Shown one piece after another: positions 22,392-33,690 of a stretch of DNA of 64,000 nt. The stretch's first letter is position 1; each line of letters opens with the position of its first letter. Origin of the DNA: Allomyces macrogynus ATCC 38327. Lineage: Eukaryota > Blastocladiomycota > Blastocladiomycetes > Blastocladiales > Blastocladiaceae. The stretch is taken from assembly GCA_000151295.1 (NCBI GenBank), contig GG745347.1, positions 226,075 to 290,074 of the forward strand, written 5' to 3'. The notes below the pieces were generated by a model. It was not told where the DNA came from, did not search any database, and saw only the letters and a list, made by a program, of their open reading frames with translations. A program made the position numbers and the translations under genes.

Positions 22392-24080
22392 GCCCAGTTT
22401 TCCACGAACATCATGAGCAGCTCCACTTTTATGTCGATCAGCAAGCGGACGACCGATTTCGGCCAAGTCATGATTTGCTCATGCTGTTGAGAGTCAGAAC
22501 GTCGTGTCGCTTCTTTGACAGCAGGCATTTGGTCGTGATGTGGCATCGTGGTGGTATTATCCATGAACCGGACCGCTACCCAAGCGCTCCACATTTTTGG
22601 TACACAGATCGTGTTGCTGCGCTTGATTGCTCATGCTCAAGTGGGCACCAAGCATGGTGCACCCAAGCAACTGAGAGCGCTTTGGGAGATTGGAATATTG
22701 TCGTTCTGGCACATAGATTATTTTCTTTATGATACCTTCCAGAGATCCTCTCGGAGCATCTATCGCATTTGACGAATGGGGCTGATTTTCCAACAATACC
22801 TGTTCACACATCATTACAAGCAAGCACTTTGCAGACGCTGATATTTCTGCCCTCAGCTGTTGGCTCAACTGCGTGGAAAACACTTTTGGCAACAGAGATT
22901 ATGCCATTTGGCATGATGGCATGTCCACTTTTGTTGCAGGAGCCCTTTCCAACTTCATGTGGTTGATCACATACCAGAAGTGAGGGATCTGTTGAACACT
23001 CATGTCTGAACAAAAACAGAGTCTTCCATGATTTTCATGACTTCCTTTGGCCCATTTTTCAGTATCTCCTGTCGAAAAGCCGAATCTTTCCGTGGTTTCA
23101 TGAGCAGGAGCTGGCTGCAGCCAGGAAGTGGCTCTTTGATGGTTCCAAACCCCACATTGAGGCCAAGGTGGACCCCTGATGCTATTCAAGCTTTTTGTAT
23201 CAAACCTCCTTGTTTGAAACTTTTTTCAGCCGCCGTCCTGGTGCGTGACGGGCGGGGTGTGGTTCGCATCCTTGTATCATACACCCTCCAAACATGCTTG
23301 AAGTCTGCCATGCCCATCAGCAATGCAAGAACGGCTCCAATGATGGAGTAATTTCAACAGCTCAATTTGTTCACTATCTTCTGAGCACAATTTTAGTGAC
23401 ATTGGGCTAAATCGGGTGCACAAGAGTGGCAGCTTGTAGGATGAGCATTGTAGTGGCAATCATTTGACAGTACAGCCCAGGTTTGCTTGTGCAAGTGTTC
23501 TTGTGCAGTTGCGTCTGTTAAGACTGCAATTCTTTCACCCTCTCACAACGCGAGTCGGTCGTAATTGACAGCAAAAGGAGGAGAACCATTGCCAAGGTGT
23601 CCAACCAACCACCTTGTGATAAATATTCCCACGTTTAGTGTCAGTGCAATCCTCTGAACCACCCGCCCCGCATCAGCATGCATAAGCAGGTTCTCTGGCT
23701 GGAAACATCGAGCTGAAGGACTGGAAGAAAATGCTCTTTAGATGTAGGCTTGCTGCACCCGAAATATGCCAGAATATTTGTGCATGTTTTGGGATCCTAT
23801 CACACTGCCTGTGCATCGTCTGCAATCCACAGCTGGCAGGGCGAAGCTTAGTGTTGCTCTGCTGTTCCCACAGCTGCGGCATTTGATTGTGTGCAGAGTT
23901 GCCAAGTAGAACACATTTGAGCTCACTGGAAATGAAATGCGGGACTCTCTGGACACCTGACGTGGAAAAAGCCAGAAGCACACAACCCAGCCCAAATATT
24001 CGAACTTGACGTGTCCACCGCTCAGTTTCCATGTCAGTCAACTCGTTCTAGTGTGGTGTGAGCCATATGCATGCATGGCC
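22392..24080. other. AT-richer region with decayed coding remnants
   Basis: About 1.7 kb with visibly lower GC than the rest. Plus-strand stretches still read like protein but are cut by stops and frame changes: one at about 22820-22980 (NCVENTFGNRDYAIWHDG) ends at a TGA, and another from about 23000 to 23410 (FLWPIFQYLLSKSRIFPWFH) has two internal stops before a final one at 23408. I recognise no family. Best read as a dead gene or mobile-element relic; no terminal repeats or target-site duplications were found by eye. Confidence 0.4.
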
Positions 24081-24087
24081 TATAAAT
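24081..24087 (+). promoter_or_regulatory. TATA-like element upstream of the small MYND ORF
   Basis: TATAAAT at 24081, with a second TATATA near 24110, about 175-200 bp before the ATG at 24286. This is compatible with the small MYND ORF having its own promoter. Sequence match only. Confidence 0.35.
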
Positions 24088-24285
24088 CATGCTCATATGC
24101 TCCTGTGTCTATATACCCGTCCCCCAGTCCGCCCCATCATCTTCCCTCCATCAATGACAGCAATTGACACCCGACAAGACCTCGTCTCAGGGTCAGCCTG
24201 TTATTTGTAACAGAACGTCAAGCAGTATTCACCAGCTGGGATCCAAACAGATCAGCAATACCATTGTTGGCCAACGTCCAAGTCC

Positions 24286-24567
24286 ATGAGCTGTCCACAA
24301 AATCAAGCCAAACGGTTCGCATCCAAGTCATCTGGGATGGAGACGGGAGCACGTTCTTGCGCCCCCTTGACTTGCATTGTGGTCGAACAGCCTGAGAAGC
24401 AATTTTCGCAATGCAGCCAGTGCATTTGCACTTGGTATTGCTCGTGTGAATGCCAAGTCACTGGGTGGCGTGAAGGACATCAGGACTGGTGCTGTTATGC
24501 AGCTCAAGCAAGTGCTACCGAATCCGTGGTTGCAATGGCATTTGGTGCAGGCAACTTATCAGTGTGA
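24286..24567 (+). CDS. Small MYND-finger ORF, partial paralogue of the gene at 21.2-22.4 kb
   Basis: 93 residues from MSCPQNQAKRF to a TGA. It aligns with the finger of the upstream MYND gene, from GARSCAPLTC (GARYCAHLPC upstream) through CTWYCSCECQVTGWREGHQD. All eight zinc ligands are kept, but the helical N-terminus is missing. Many differences from the paralogue are CGG to CAA/CAG or CGC to TGT, the pattern expected of cytosine deamination. It could be a truncated duplicate under decay or a minimal functional MYND protein. A TATA-like element lies upstream. Confidence 0.5.
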   Translation: MSCPQNQAKRFASKSSGMETGARSCAPLTCIVVEQPEKQFSQCSQCICTWYCSCECQVTGWREGHQDWCCYAAQASATESVVAMAFGAGNLSV

Positions 24568-25132
24568 GTTGTTTGCTCCATGATGAGAAATGATTGCATC
24601 CGACTGCATCTTGAACCTTGGCCGCAATTAGAGGAATACGAGTTCTGGTCGTTTTCGCAAACACCAAAAAGAATTGGGGCATAGCTGCTGTCAGAAGAGG
24701 AACGACGTTGGATACAGGCAACTGTGATGGGTTGGCCTGTGGCTGTTGGTTGGTTCAATCTTGGTATCACGCAGAAACGGAACATTTAGCACACGGCTGA
24801 ATCTCGCACCTTTTGAAGGAGTTCAGTGCGCTTTCCAGAGGGATATTTCACAACAGAATCATAGAAGGATGGAGTAAAGCGCGCCATCGAACGCGGGCAA
24901 GTGGCGCACGTCCTCAGCAGCGATGGCATTGGCTGAAGCCAGGGGGGTGCATCGCCACGCAGTCACGGCCAGACGCGTGCTGATCACAGTAAACACAGGC
25001 CGCCTCCACATCGATCTCTGATCACTGCAACGCACCAAGATCCCGCACCAGCACTCCGCTTGTTGCTTGCTGCTCGCCGCCAATCCACTGACTCGGCCGC
25101 AATACCGTCCAGCGCTTCCTTCAACACCACCA
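24568..25132. other. Intergenic, no gene seen
   Basis: Between the small MYND ORF and mitochondrial IF3. No gene or repeat recognised. Confidence 0.5.
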
Positions 25133-25924
25133 ATGGCGACACAACTTGCTGCACGATTTTCAGCTCTCGAGCCCACCCTGGCCCGATTGGCTCGCTGCGC
25201 CCATGCGGCACTTGTTCCGCGACCTCCCATCGCACCTGTATCAAGACCGCTCGCGGCCCCCGTCTTTGCCACCACGTCCCCGCGGCACTACGCGGCCCCC
25301 GCCAAGCCGTTGGGCCCGCTCAAGAACGACGCCATTGCCGCTGAATTCCTGCGTCCCGGGTCAACAACCGCAACACGCAACCGTTCCCGCATGGCCCCAC
25401 CGACCGCGGCTCAACTGGCTACCGTGCACGTCTACTACGTCGACGCGTCCGGGCAGGACCAGGGCCTGCGGCCCTTCAACGACCTGCTCGCCGCCCTCGA
25501 CCGCAAACTCGACGACCTCGTGCAAGTCGCGACGCGGCCGCACCCAGAGACCAATGCGGCGACTCCCGTCGTGAAGCTGATTTCGCGCAAGGCGCAGTAT
25601 GACAAGGTCAAGGCGGCCAAGAAAAAAGTGGCCGCGCCCGATAAGACCGAGAAGGAGGTGCAGGTCGGCGCGAGTGTTGCCGTGCACGACATGCAGACGA
25701 AAGTCGCCAAGGCGCGCGAGTTTTTGAGCAAGGGGTACCGCGTCAAGTTGACGGTCGTGCACAAGGGTGCCGGGAATAAGGCGCCCGCCGCCAAGGACGC
25801 CATGATGCAGCAGATTCTCGACGACTTGAAGCCGGTCACGGCACAGGTCATCAAGCCGCCAGAGTATGCCGGGCGGAACGTGACGGCGACGCTTGCGGGG
25901 AAGAAGGTGGACGGAGAGGCATGA
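25133..25924 (+). CDS. Mitochondrial translation initiation factor IF-3
   Basis: Single exon, 263 residues from the ATG at 25133 (a CCACCA-ATG context; the frame opens 22 codons earlier without a better start). The first ~65 residues are Arg/Ala-rich and lack acidic residues except one (ARFSALEPTLARLARCAHAA ... RHYAAPAK), typical of a mitochondrial targeting sequence. The IF3 N-domain begins at KNDAIAAEFL, has VYYVDASGQDQGLRPFNDLL, and continues through the basic linker (VKLISRKAQYDKVKAAKKK). The C-domain reads HDMQTKVAKAREFLSKGYRV, KLTVVHKGAG and a terminal VIKPPEYAGRNVTATLAGKK. IF3 keeps ribosomal subunits apart and checks start-codon pairing. Its stop lies 82 bp from the convergent ZW10 stop. 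Confidence 0.88.
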   Translation: MATQLAARFSALEPTLARLARCAHAALVPRPPIAPVSRPLAAPVFATTSPRHYAAPAKPLGPLKNDAIAAEFLRPGSTTATRNRSRMAPPTAAQLATVHVYYVDASGQDQGLRPFNDLLAALDRKLDDLVQVATRPHPETNAATPVVKLISRKAQYDKVKAAKKKVAAPDKTEKEVQVGASVAVHDMQTKVAKAREFLSKGYRVKLTVVHKGAGNKAPAAKDAMMQQILDDLKPVTAQVIKPPEYAGRNVTATLAGKKVDGEA

Positions 25925-26006
25925 TTCGTCATGTTTTGGTTGTCGTCGTCGATTTTGTAGGTAGCACTGTATATTGGGCACAAAAAATTGGCGATCCGAA
26001 CTCAAC

Positions 26007-28544
26007 TCACGGCAGCACCAACCCTTGCTCTACCCCCACCATCATCTCTGCCAAATTGGCGCGCCGCAACTCCGAATCCTGGAAGAGCGCCTGCACCAAG
26101 TGCATGAGCTGCCCGCGCTGGAACTGCGCGTACCGCCGTGCGCGGAACCGGTTCATGATCTCCTTGAACGACAAGTTGAGCAGCTCGACCGTGTCGTAAA
26201 AGACGCGGTAGTGCGGCACCCACTCGATCTGATGGTCGTCGGCCATGGCGAACAGGTGCGCCGGCACGAGCAGCCCCTGCAACAGCGAGCACAGCTCCTC
26301 GCTCTCGTCGGCGGTAATGTCCTCCCACGCGAAAATCTCGTTGAGGACGTGCGTCAGGCACGTGTCGTAGAGCGCGCCGACAAAGTAAATGTGCAGCGGC
26401 GCGGGGACGGCGGGCTACGTGTGCGGCAACAGTGTCAGAAACACAATCGGCGTGCTCAGGGATCAGAAAGAAAGGAAAATAAAAGTTAACCTTGATCGCG
26501 TCGGAAATCTGTCGCAGTACACGGTTCACCTGCAGGAACCGCGCCTCGATATCTTGCCGGTGCAGCGTCAAGTCGGCAAACCACACTTCCACGGGCTTGA
26601 TGAGTGCGACCATGTCGCTCTTTTGCGCAAACAGTTGTGCCGACAGCACCTTCTTGGCGTGGTCTTCGATAACCGCAACGTGCCGTGCGAGCGACCCGGC
26701 ACGCGCATCCACGAGACACTGCTTGGCGACCCAGTCGCTCAGGAACATCGCGTCGTTGTGCGCGAGAACGCTAGCATGCGGCTGTTGCCGCGCTGCGGCG
26801 TCGGCCGTGAAAACGAGGTACAAGTCGAGACTGCGCTCGACGAGCGCATATTGATGCGGGACCCACGACGAGTCCGGGAGGTCCGCGAGCTCAGTGACCA
26901 GGTCGTCCAAGAAAGCGACGAGCTGCTGGACCTTGCGCGAAACGAGGCACGACGGGAACCGCAGCGGGTCGACGGTGGAGAGCAAAGCCGACCGCGACGT
27001 GAGCGAGATGTGGGAAGAGGCCGGCTCAATCGCGTCGAGGGCTGCACGGATGCGAGACTGGGTAACGGGCGAGGGAGCCAGCGGCGCTGCGACCTCTTCC
27101 GGGTCGTTGACCGTAACAAGACGCCGCATTGCGCCCAGGACGACGCCGAGCTTCTTGGCAAAGTAGCGCGACTTGGTGTCAAAAATGGTCAGTGAGTCCG
27201 GGACCGACACGGCCAGACCTGCATCGACAAAAGCCATCTCCATGGTCACGCTGTTGCGCAGGAGCTCGTTGAACGCCGGCAAACCGGTTGGGTGCGTTGG
27301 GAGCTGCACCGCGAGGACGTCGAGCGAGTACGTTTCGAGCAGCGAGAGCATAATAGGCTGCACGACCGCAACGCGGCTCGGTGCCGGCAGGACGCGCGCG
27401 AGTACACCGGCGTAATTGACGACGTTGGCGACTATGTCCGTCGGCTGGTCCAAGAGCTCAATCGTGACGCCTCCTGGCTCCTCCCCATCGCCTCCATCGT
27501 GAAAGTATTCGACGCGGAGCTCGCGATGCACAGCGTCGAGCCGGACCAGGTCCGTAATGCCGTGCACGGAAGAGACCAGCACCGCGAGCGCCTCGAGCAC
27601 GTCTGTCCAGCGAGACTCTTCGCGCTGGAACGTGATCTGGACGTGAATGTCCGACCGCGCAACGTGGGCCCGCGCGAGGGCCTCCAGGTCGGTGACGAGC
27701 TTGGTGCGCAGGTTGGCCACGTGCTTGGCCACGTTGCGGTACAGGACCAGGTCGGGCCACTTGGCAGAACCGCGGTCGGCCTTGCGCTGCGCTTCCTTCA
27801 TGACGAGCGCAGCGTCGAGGTAGGCGTGGTTGCGCGAGTGGGTCGCGGACTGGTCCAGAAGTTGCGCAATCTGCAGACATCAAGGCAATCATTTCGTCAG
27901 GAACCGAAATAGGATGTTCGAGGAAGGCCATGATGCGACAGCGCGACGTGCCCTTTCCGCGCGCTTCATTCGGTGGAGAGCGCCGTCGATTTCGAGCTCG
28001 CGCTGCTTTTGACTGGCGCGCTCGCTCAGCGTTGCTCGGATCTGGTGCGCGAGCCCCTACCATCGGAATGCAGCACGAAAGGGTCAAATCAATATTGATT
28101 AAAGGACCAGCTGCAAGCACAAACGAAGGGTACATTGTCTCCGAACAGGCGCTCCTTGATCGCATCCACGTTGCCGATGAGTTCGACCGCCTCCCTCTCC
28201 ACCTGGTCAAGAACGGCAACCTCGCGTCCGAGCTCGGCCGCGTGCTGGTCAAGCAGTGCAGCGCACTCTTTCTACGGGATCGACCGTCGCGTGCATCAGC
28301 GGCTTGAAGAAAGAGGTCGAGACGTGGTCATATTCTGCGACCTCACCAGTAGGGCCGCCTTCTCGTTGGCAAGGTGGGCCAGAGTCGCCTCGACATGGTC
28401 CAAAGTCAGGATGGCGGCAGGTTCTTGCTGATTATCGGCCCATTGTCGCGCGGAGAATTGCTGGGACGCCCATTTGGCCAGTTGCGACTTGTCGTGAACA
28501 AGGAGCTCGCTGCTCTCTGCTGTTGGTTCGTTTTTTGGCGTCAT
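26007..28544 (-). CDS. ZW10: ZW10 homologue (kinetochore/NRZ tethering complex)
   Basis: Five exons, 28544-28347, 28271-28134, 28056-27940, 27870-26491 and 26414-26007; 746 residues, all junctions phase 0, close to the ~780 of animal ZW10. The N-terminus is a coiled coil (LTLDHVEATLAHLANEKAAL, then CAALLDQHAAELGREVAVLD). The middle carries LVERSLDLYLVF and HNDAMFLSDWVAKQCL, matching the ZW10 helix before its C-terminal region. The end (QIEWVPHYRVFYDTVELLNL, QLMHLVQALFQDSELRRANL) matches the human C-terminus with its ALFQNTERRA motif. ZW10 acts with RINT1 and NAG in Golgi-to-ER tethering (Dsl1 complex in yeast) and, in animals, with Rod and Zwilch at kinetochores. An in-frame upstream ATG at 28631 is possible; I prefer 28544. 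Confidence 0.88.
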
Positions 28545-29093
28545 GGCGATGGCCCGTTCGCGAGCAACACGGCGCCGAGGGCAACTTGACGGCGCGGAGT
28601 TGGAGCGATTCGAACATTGTCGTTTCGCCACGTCACAGTCACATGCTACGCCCTTGGAGCATTTCAGAAAGCATTTTTGACACGCTCTCCGTCGTGTCGG
28701 ATCGCGGGCCTAGAAAAGACAAGAACGCTGCAAGAAGCGCCCGCATTCCGCTCTCTTCCTCTTCGAGCACATTGAATTGGTGCCCCCGGATCGCTGCCGC
28801 TCCTGGCGATTACAACACGTCCCCAAGCACCAACGCCACCCCCTCCAACGTTTCTGCAATACCGCTCGACAAGACGATAGACGATCTTGATCCCCCCCCC
28901 CCCCCCCACTTTGCGTGACATCGCGCTTCCCTGGCTCGGCTCGTGGGACAGGTCGGCCTGGCATAATCATCGGTTTAATTCCAGCTATTTCCAGACTTTG
29001 CTGCCTGATCAGGCCGTGCTGCAGCTTTTGCTTCGAAGATCGGCCAGATGTGCGGGATATTCGGATTTCTAAAGGTTCGATCTCGTTTGCTAG
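28545..29093. other. Divergent region holding unresolved 5' exons of the next gene
   Basis: Between ZW10 (minus) and the two-span membrane protein (plus). A plausible reading is an exon ending at 28912, a 30-base exon 28984-29013, then introns of about 71 and 80 bp, with a start perhaps at 28643. The frame passes through a poly-C run, so I do not assert it. Confidence 0.35.
28892..28907 (+). repeat. Homopolymer of 16 C
   Basis: Sixteen consecutive C, the longest homopolymer I noticed. It lies in the presumed 5' coding exon of the following gene, where it would encode poly-Pro; its length is prone to sequencing error and slippage. Confidence 0.95.
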
Positions 29094-31062
29094 CCGAGCC
29101 TGCACAATGGAGGAGGGGCCACGCGCGAGCTGACCAACTTCGTCGTAAATCCAAAGGAACTGACCAAGGCGGTCATTGGCGCGATCGTCTGCATATTTTG
29201 CCTGGGCCCGGCGCTCATGGTAATTGGCGGCGTCTTTCTGAGCGCTTCCACCAACCCGGCGCGCGAAAATGCGATTCTCCAGTACCAGTCGGCGCTCTCA
29301 ACGTGGCAAGGAATCAACGCGACCACGTTTGCCTCGGCATTCAATTGGCAAATCGTGACGGGCACCGTGTCGGGCCTCGTCACGTCGGCGCTGCTGCGAT
29401 CCACCAGTGGAGGCGCGGTACGATTACGTTTGGACCGCCCGCCCGCGTGTCCGCTTGCTGAACGCCTGACAGCGGCCCCATTCCATTTGATAGGAGGAAA
29501 CCTACTTTATGGCGCAAGAGCCGGGTGTGTCGCCCATTCTCCCAATCCTGCGATACGAAACGACTATCAACGCCGGCACATACGTCAACGTGACGGTTGT
29601 GGGCCCCGCCGGCTCGTTCTCGTTCCCCTCGAGCTCGCTCCCGTACACGTTGACGCGCACCGCGACGGTGAGCTCGCTCGGCTGTCGTACGGGCACGTGC
29701 ACGCAGTCGACGTCTTCGGCGCAGCAGACGTGCCAAAACAAGCCGCTTTGTAGCGTGGGTGCGTGCCGCGACGCGAGTGCGTTCTCCACTGCGACAACAA
29801 AACTGACGCGTCGGACCAATACTTTGTAGAGTGCCCCTCACGCGGTGGAACTTGGAACTCGGTCTCGCAGATCTGCACGTTCACGTTTTATCTCCAATCG
29901 GCGTGCATCATCGCCGACGACGCCGGGATTGTGCACGTTTCCAGTCGTCACTGTCGTTGTCATATGCGAATCCGCTAACTTCTCCACCCCCTCGATTCAC
30001 AGCGACATGTCGCGCGGGTGCTATTACGAGACCTACATGTACGATCTGAGCAACCCGATTCCGCGCAACAACTTGGGCAAGTACTCGTCGTCGGCGCCGT
30101 CGCGTGTGCGGATTCAAGTGCGCAACTCGCGCGACCCCATCATCTACGTGTCGTCGGTCACGAGCGGCTCCTACAACTTTGGCATGTCGGTGGTATGACA
30201 TCGACAACTGCTGCGATTGATTGGGCCCCTTGGTCTTGACCGCACTCATCCGTTTGTTTCGATTCGATAGGAGCAAAAGCGCACTTTTGGTATCGCCTTC
30301 CTCGGCGCCGGCGGCGCCGTGATCATGCTCCTGCTGTGTATCGTGTGGGCGTGCGTCGCCGCGCGCCGTCGGCAGACGCAGCATGTGATGCAGGTTGTGC
30401 CCGCCACGCCGACGCCGCAGCCGACACAAGCTCAACCGAACAAGCAGACGGCGGTCAACATCGACAACGACCCTGTCCCCCCGTACCCGACGGGGGAACA
30501 GTTTGCGCCGCATCCGTCGCCCTTGCCCAATCCGGCCTACCAACCACCGGCACCGTACACGGCTCCTGCCGGTCCCGCCTACCCGCCCGCTGGCCCCTCG
30601 TACCCTCCGCCCGGTCCCGCGTATCCACCTGCCGGCCCGTCCTACCCTTCGCCCTACCCGCAGCAGCAACAGCCGCCGTCACCCTTCCCGCAGCAACAAC
30701 CGCCGTCGCCCTACTCGCAGCCGCAGCCTGCGTCGCCATACCAGCAGCCGATGCAATACCCGACGGCGCCACCCGCACCCACGATGCCGATTCCAGGCAT
30801 GGCCTCGCCCATGTACTCGTCGTCGCCCGTTGGCGCGACGGGACCATTCGTTCTCACGCCATCGCCACAATCCCCGCCGCCCGGCTACGGCGCCTACCCG
30901 TACCCGCCGCCGCAGGGGAACGCGTACCCGGCGTACCCGCCGCCGGGCGGAGTGGGGTATCCGCCGCAGCAGCCGCCAATGGGGATGCCGGGCGCGCAGG
31001 GGTACTACATGTCGCGCGGGATCGACGGCGAGGGAGAGACTGCGGAGAAGGGCAAGAAGTAA
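29094..31062 (+). CDS. Two-span membrane protein with Cys-containing ectodomain and Pro-rich tail (5' end unresolved)
   Basis: Exons by eye: 29094-29417, 29494-29758, 29830-about 29902, 30003-30192 and 30271-31062, giving at least 547 residues. The start codon lies upstream and is unsettled. A first membrane span (VIGAIVCIFCLGPALMVIGG) is followed by a loop with several cysteines (CRTGTCTQ, CQNKPLC, SQICTF, RGCYYETY). A second span (LGAGGAVIMLLLCIVWACVA) ends in ARRR, then comes a ~220-residue cytoplasmic tail of Tyr-Pro-Pro type repeats (PAYPPAGPSYP) rich in Gln and Pro. The 29902/30003 junction is the weakest: coding sequence seems to continue to about 29940, but only an earlier GT keeps the phase. 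Family not recognised; membrane topology is inferred from the spans. Confidence 0.62.
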
Positions 31063-32699
31063 CCGTATGAAGCGGAAAAGGAGACTTTAATGGACTTGTT
31101 GGAAGTAATATGATTTTCTGATGGAATGACAAAGATGGCTGGAATGTGGGATTTGCAACTGCTGACACGTTGTATTGTGTCCGAGCAATCTTCTCAAGGT
31201 CAACAGCATGACAGCGCTGGCATGGGCAACGTGGACGAGTGGTCGGGATCCATTTTTATACTACCTGCTGGGACAAGCAAGACGATGAGAACAAGAGAAA
31301 AGAAAAGATCTGTGCCGGTCAGACCCCATCGGACAGACCTGTTCCAGGGGGGCCTGCACTGCAGGATTGTTCCCAAGCCAGCAGCAAATTAATGCTACTC
31401 ACACCCTTGGCACTCGCCTGATCCTTTTGTTAACCAGTCGGGCCGTCCTGTACGACACTTAGTAAGGGGGTTGGAATCATTGATATACGCTTGCTGGAAT
31501 GGAGTACTGATGGGTGACATGCTGAAATGAACATGTGGTGGACAAACAATCACGAGGCAGGTGGAAGCGGCATTAGCGATGTGGAACAGATGAGCAAAGC
31601 ATTCATCACGAAGAAGACTTGGTGCTGGCGCTGCTCGCTCCGCATTGTCTCTAGCTGTACGATCGCATAGACTGCTGAGTGTTGCGATGTGGTCAGCTTG
31701 GAGACAACAATGACGTTACTCATGAGTTTGGTTCGAACTGCTAATGTCAACCACGAACAAGCCTTTTCTTTCCAGTTTCTGCGCATTTTTAGCAATTTGG
31801 ATGGAACGTGTGAAGCTCAATCAAGGCGCGCCAATAATCTTTTAAAGCTCCACATTGTATCCCCCTCAGTCAGTCGGTCATTCAGTCTCGATGTTCCCAA
31901 GTCGCTCAATCTCCTTAAATCTTGCAGTCGTGCGCACTGCTCAACATCGTACGGTCAGGGCGCTGCAGCACCATAATCGAAGATGCTGTTTGTGCACACG
32001 ACAGCATCATGTAGAGCGCGCCCTTGGATGAAGCGGGTCAGCCAGATTCATGAGCGTACGTGGGCCTTGTGCACCGTCACAGCATACCCGAGTTCGATCG
32101 GAAACTGCGGGGGGTTTCAAAGTAGCCTGGAGCAGGATTTTTGCTGACACTTGAGTCACACTTTGAGCGCAAGATGGCCAGAAATTAGAGCGATCACGAG
32201 CAATCACCAATCTCGCTCCGAAAATGGGCCCTGCACCACTCTGCCTCATGCCCGCGACTTGGTGGCGGCCACCGACGTCCACCATGATGACAGGCGCACG
32301 TCCGTGCACAGCCACACGTGGGTTGGAGCCACGATACCTTGCAACCGCATTGGGTCGCGCCCATGCAGGTGGTCGCGCGCGACTTGGTCTGAACGCTTAG
32401 GGCGGCCCAGGCCCGGCCAGCGCGTGTGGTGCGCGGTCAGTCGGGAGTTGTGTGGTGCATAACCGCGCCAGTCGCGCGCGAAACGGCGCTCTCTAATGCG
32501 CGCGGTCCGGTCGTGAGCCTGCAACACGATTAGCTGGCGGCAGCCGGTGGCGATCTGGCGGCAAGGGTGGGTCGTGAGCTGAGGTGATGGAACGAGACCG
32601 CGAGTGTTTTGCGCTGACGTTCTCTATTTCCGTCGGGATGCGGTCGGTTGAAGGAAAACCTGCACGCAAACATCGATTTGAGGTCAGGTGCGAACCACT
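31063..32699. other. Intergenic, no gene seen
   Basis: 1.6 kb, AT-richer, with only short ORFs of random composition on both strands. No repeat structure or RNA gene recognised. Confidence 0.45.
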
Positions 32700-33690
32700 T
32701 TCACGAGGAAAAAGCAACACGCAACAGGGAACGAACAGGTAACTTTGAAACCCCCTGCTTGAGCGTGATCTTCTCCTTGGATTTTGGTCCGTGCAGCCAC
32801 ATGGTAATGTCGTACTGCTGGCTTTCCAAGGGAAACAAACCCGGCGAGATGTTTGGAGGGCGGAAGTCGATGAACCAAATCAGGTACGGACAGGTTGACC
32901 GTTTGGGCATGGTCCGGATTTTCCGGATCGATGGCCAGCGAATGCACGCAGCATCGAGTGCCGTTCACGATTCCCTACTTCGCGAACCAATAGGTGTCAG
33001 ACAAGTTTGTCGCATGCGGCCAAAAACATGCGACAATCAGCACGTACGTTGTGTTCACTTTGTGGGTCACCATGATGCGAAGTCCAGGAAAGACCTTGAT
33101 CATGTGTGGCAGGTGCGACTGGGCTCCACCCGACTTGGAACTGTTGTGACGTTCCAGGTATGCGGTCACTAGGTCGGGAAGTTGCGTCGTTTCTGTTGCA
33201 ACTTTAGTAAACTCGACATGCTTGTCGTGTGATGTGAGCGTGATGATGGCTCTTGTAGGATCATAGCCAAGCGTCCGCGCATGGGACTGCCACGCAACTT
33301 CATTCCATGCCATGTGAGAATCGTTGCGCAACGTGGTCATTACGACTTCCGACCAGTCGGCCGGTGTACTCGATGGAAGCCACGTTATTGACAAATCGCG
33401 ACTCGATCACGCTCAGAACCTGGTCAGCCGTCGCGCAGGTTGCGAAGGACCGAGAGGGATTTGGGGTCGTTGGCTTGGCGCATCTGGCCATGTAAGAAGA
33501 CGACTTGGTCAATATCGAGCCACAGGCTCCGACCCAAGAGCCGCAAACACGCCGGTCGTGCAATTGAATGCATGGTCGAGTTGGTGAGCAGTGGCGGCAG
33601 CTCGACAAGGACTCGTCTCAGCGCCATCCAAACGACAATAATATTATCCTCCGGGGCGACGAATTCGTAATTCTCCACCCAGTCAAGCAA
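32700..33690 (-). pseudogene. PIF1-family helicase remnant
   Basis: Reading right to left, several frames together spell the C-terminal half of a PIF1-like SF1B helicase: QVVFLHGQMRQANDPKSLSV, VLSVIESRF, then IMVTHKVNTTY joined over a likely 69-bp intron to GIVNGTRCCVHSLAID, then YLIWFIDFRPPNISPGLFPL and KEKITLKQG. These match the RQ-x-D, SR, N-x-x-x-G-x-x-NGT and FPGL-VPL landmarks of the family. Successive segments lie in frames 0, 2 and 1 without splice sites at the first two changes, a third shift occurs near 32890, and the usual GD-x-x-QLPP motif reads LRRVLVELPP. Walker A is not seen. Broken copies like this often come from Helitron-type or multicopy PIF1 elements; that origin is inference. 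Confidence 0.6.

Noticed and set aside
32151..32660. Short ORFs on both strands at 32.2-32.7 kb
   Set aside because: Arg/His-rich random composition; no link to the PIF1 remnant could be shown.
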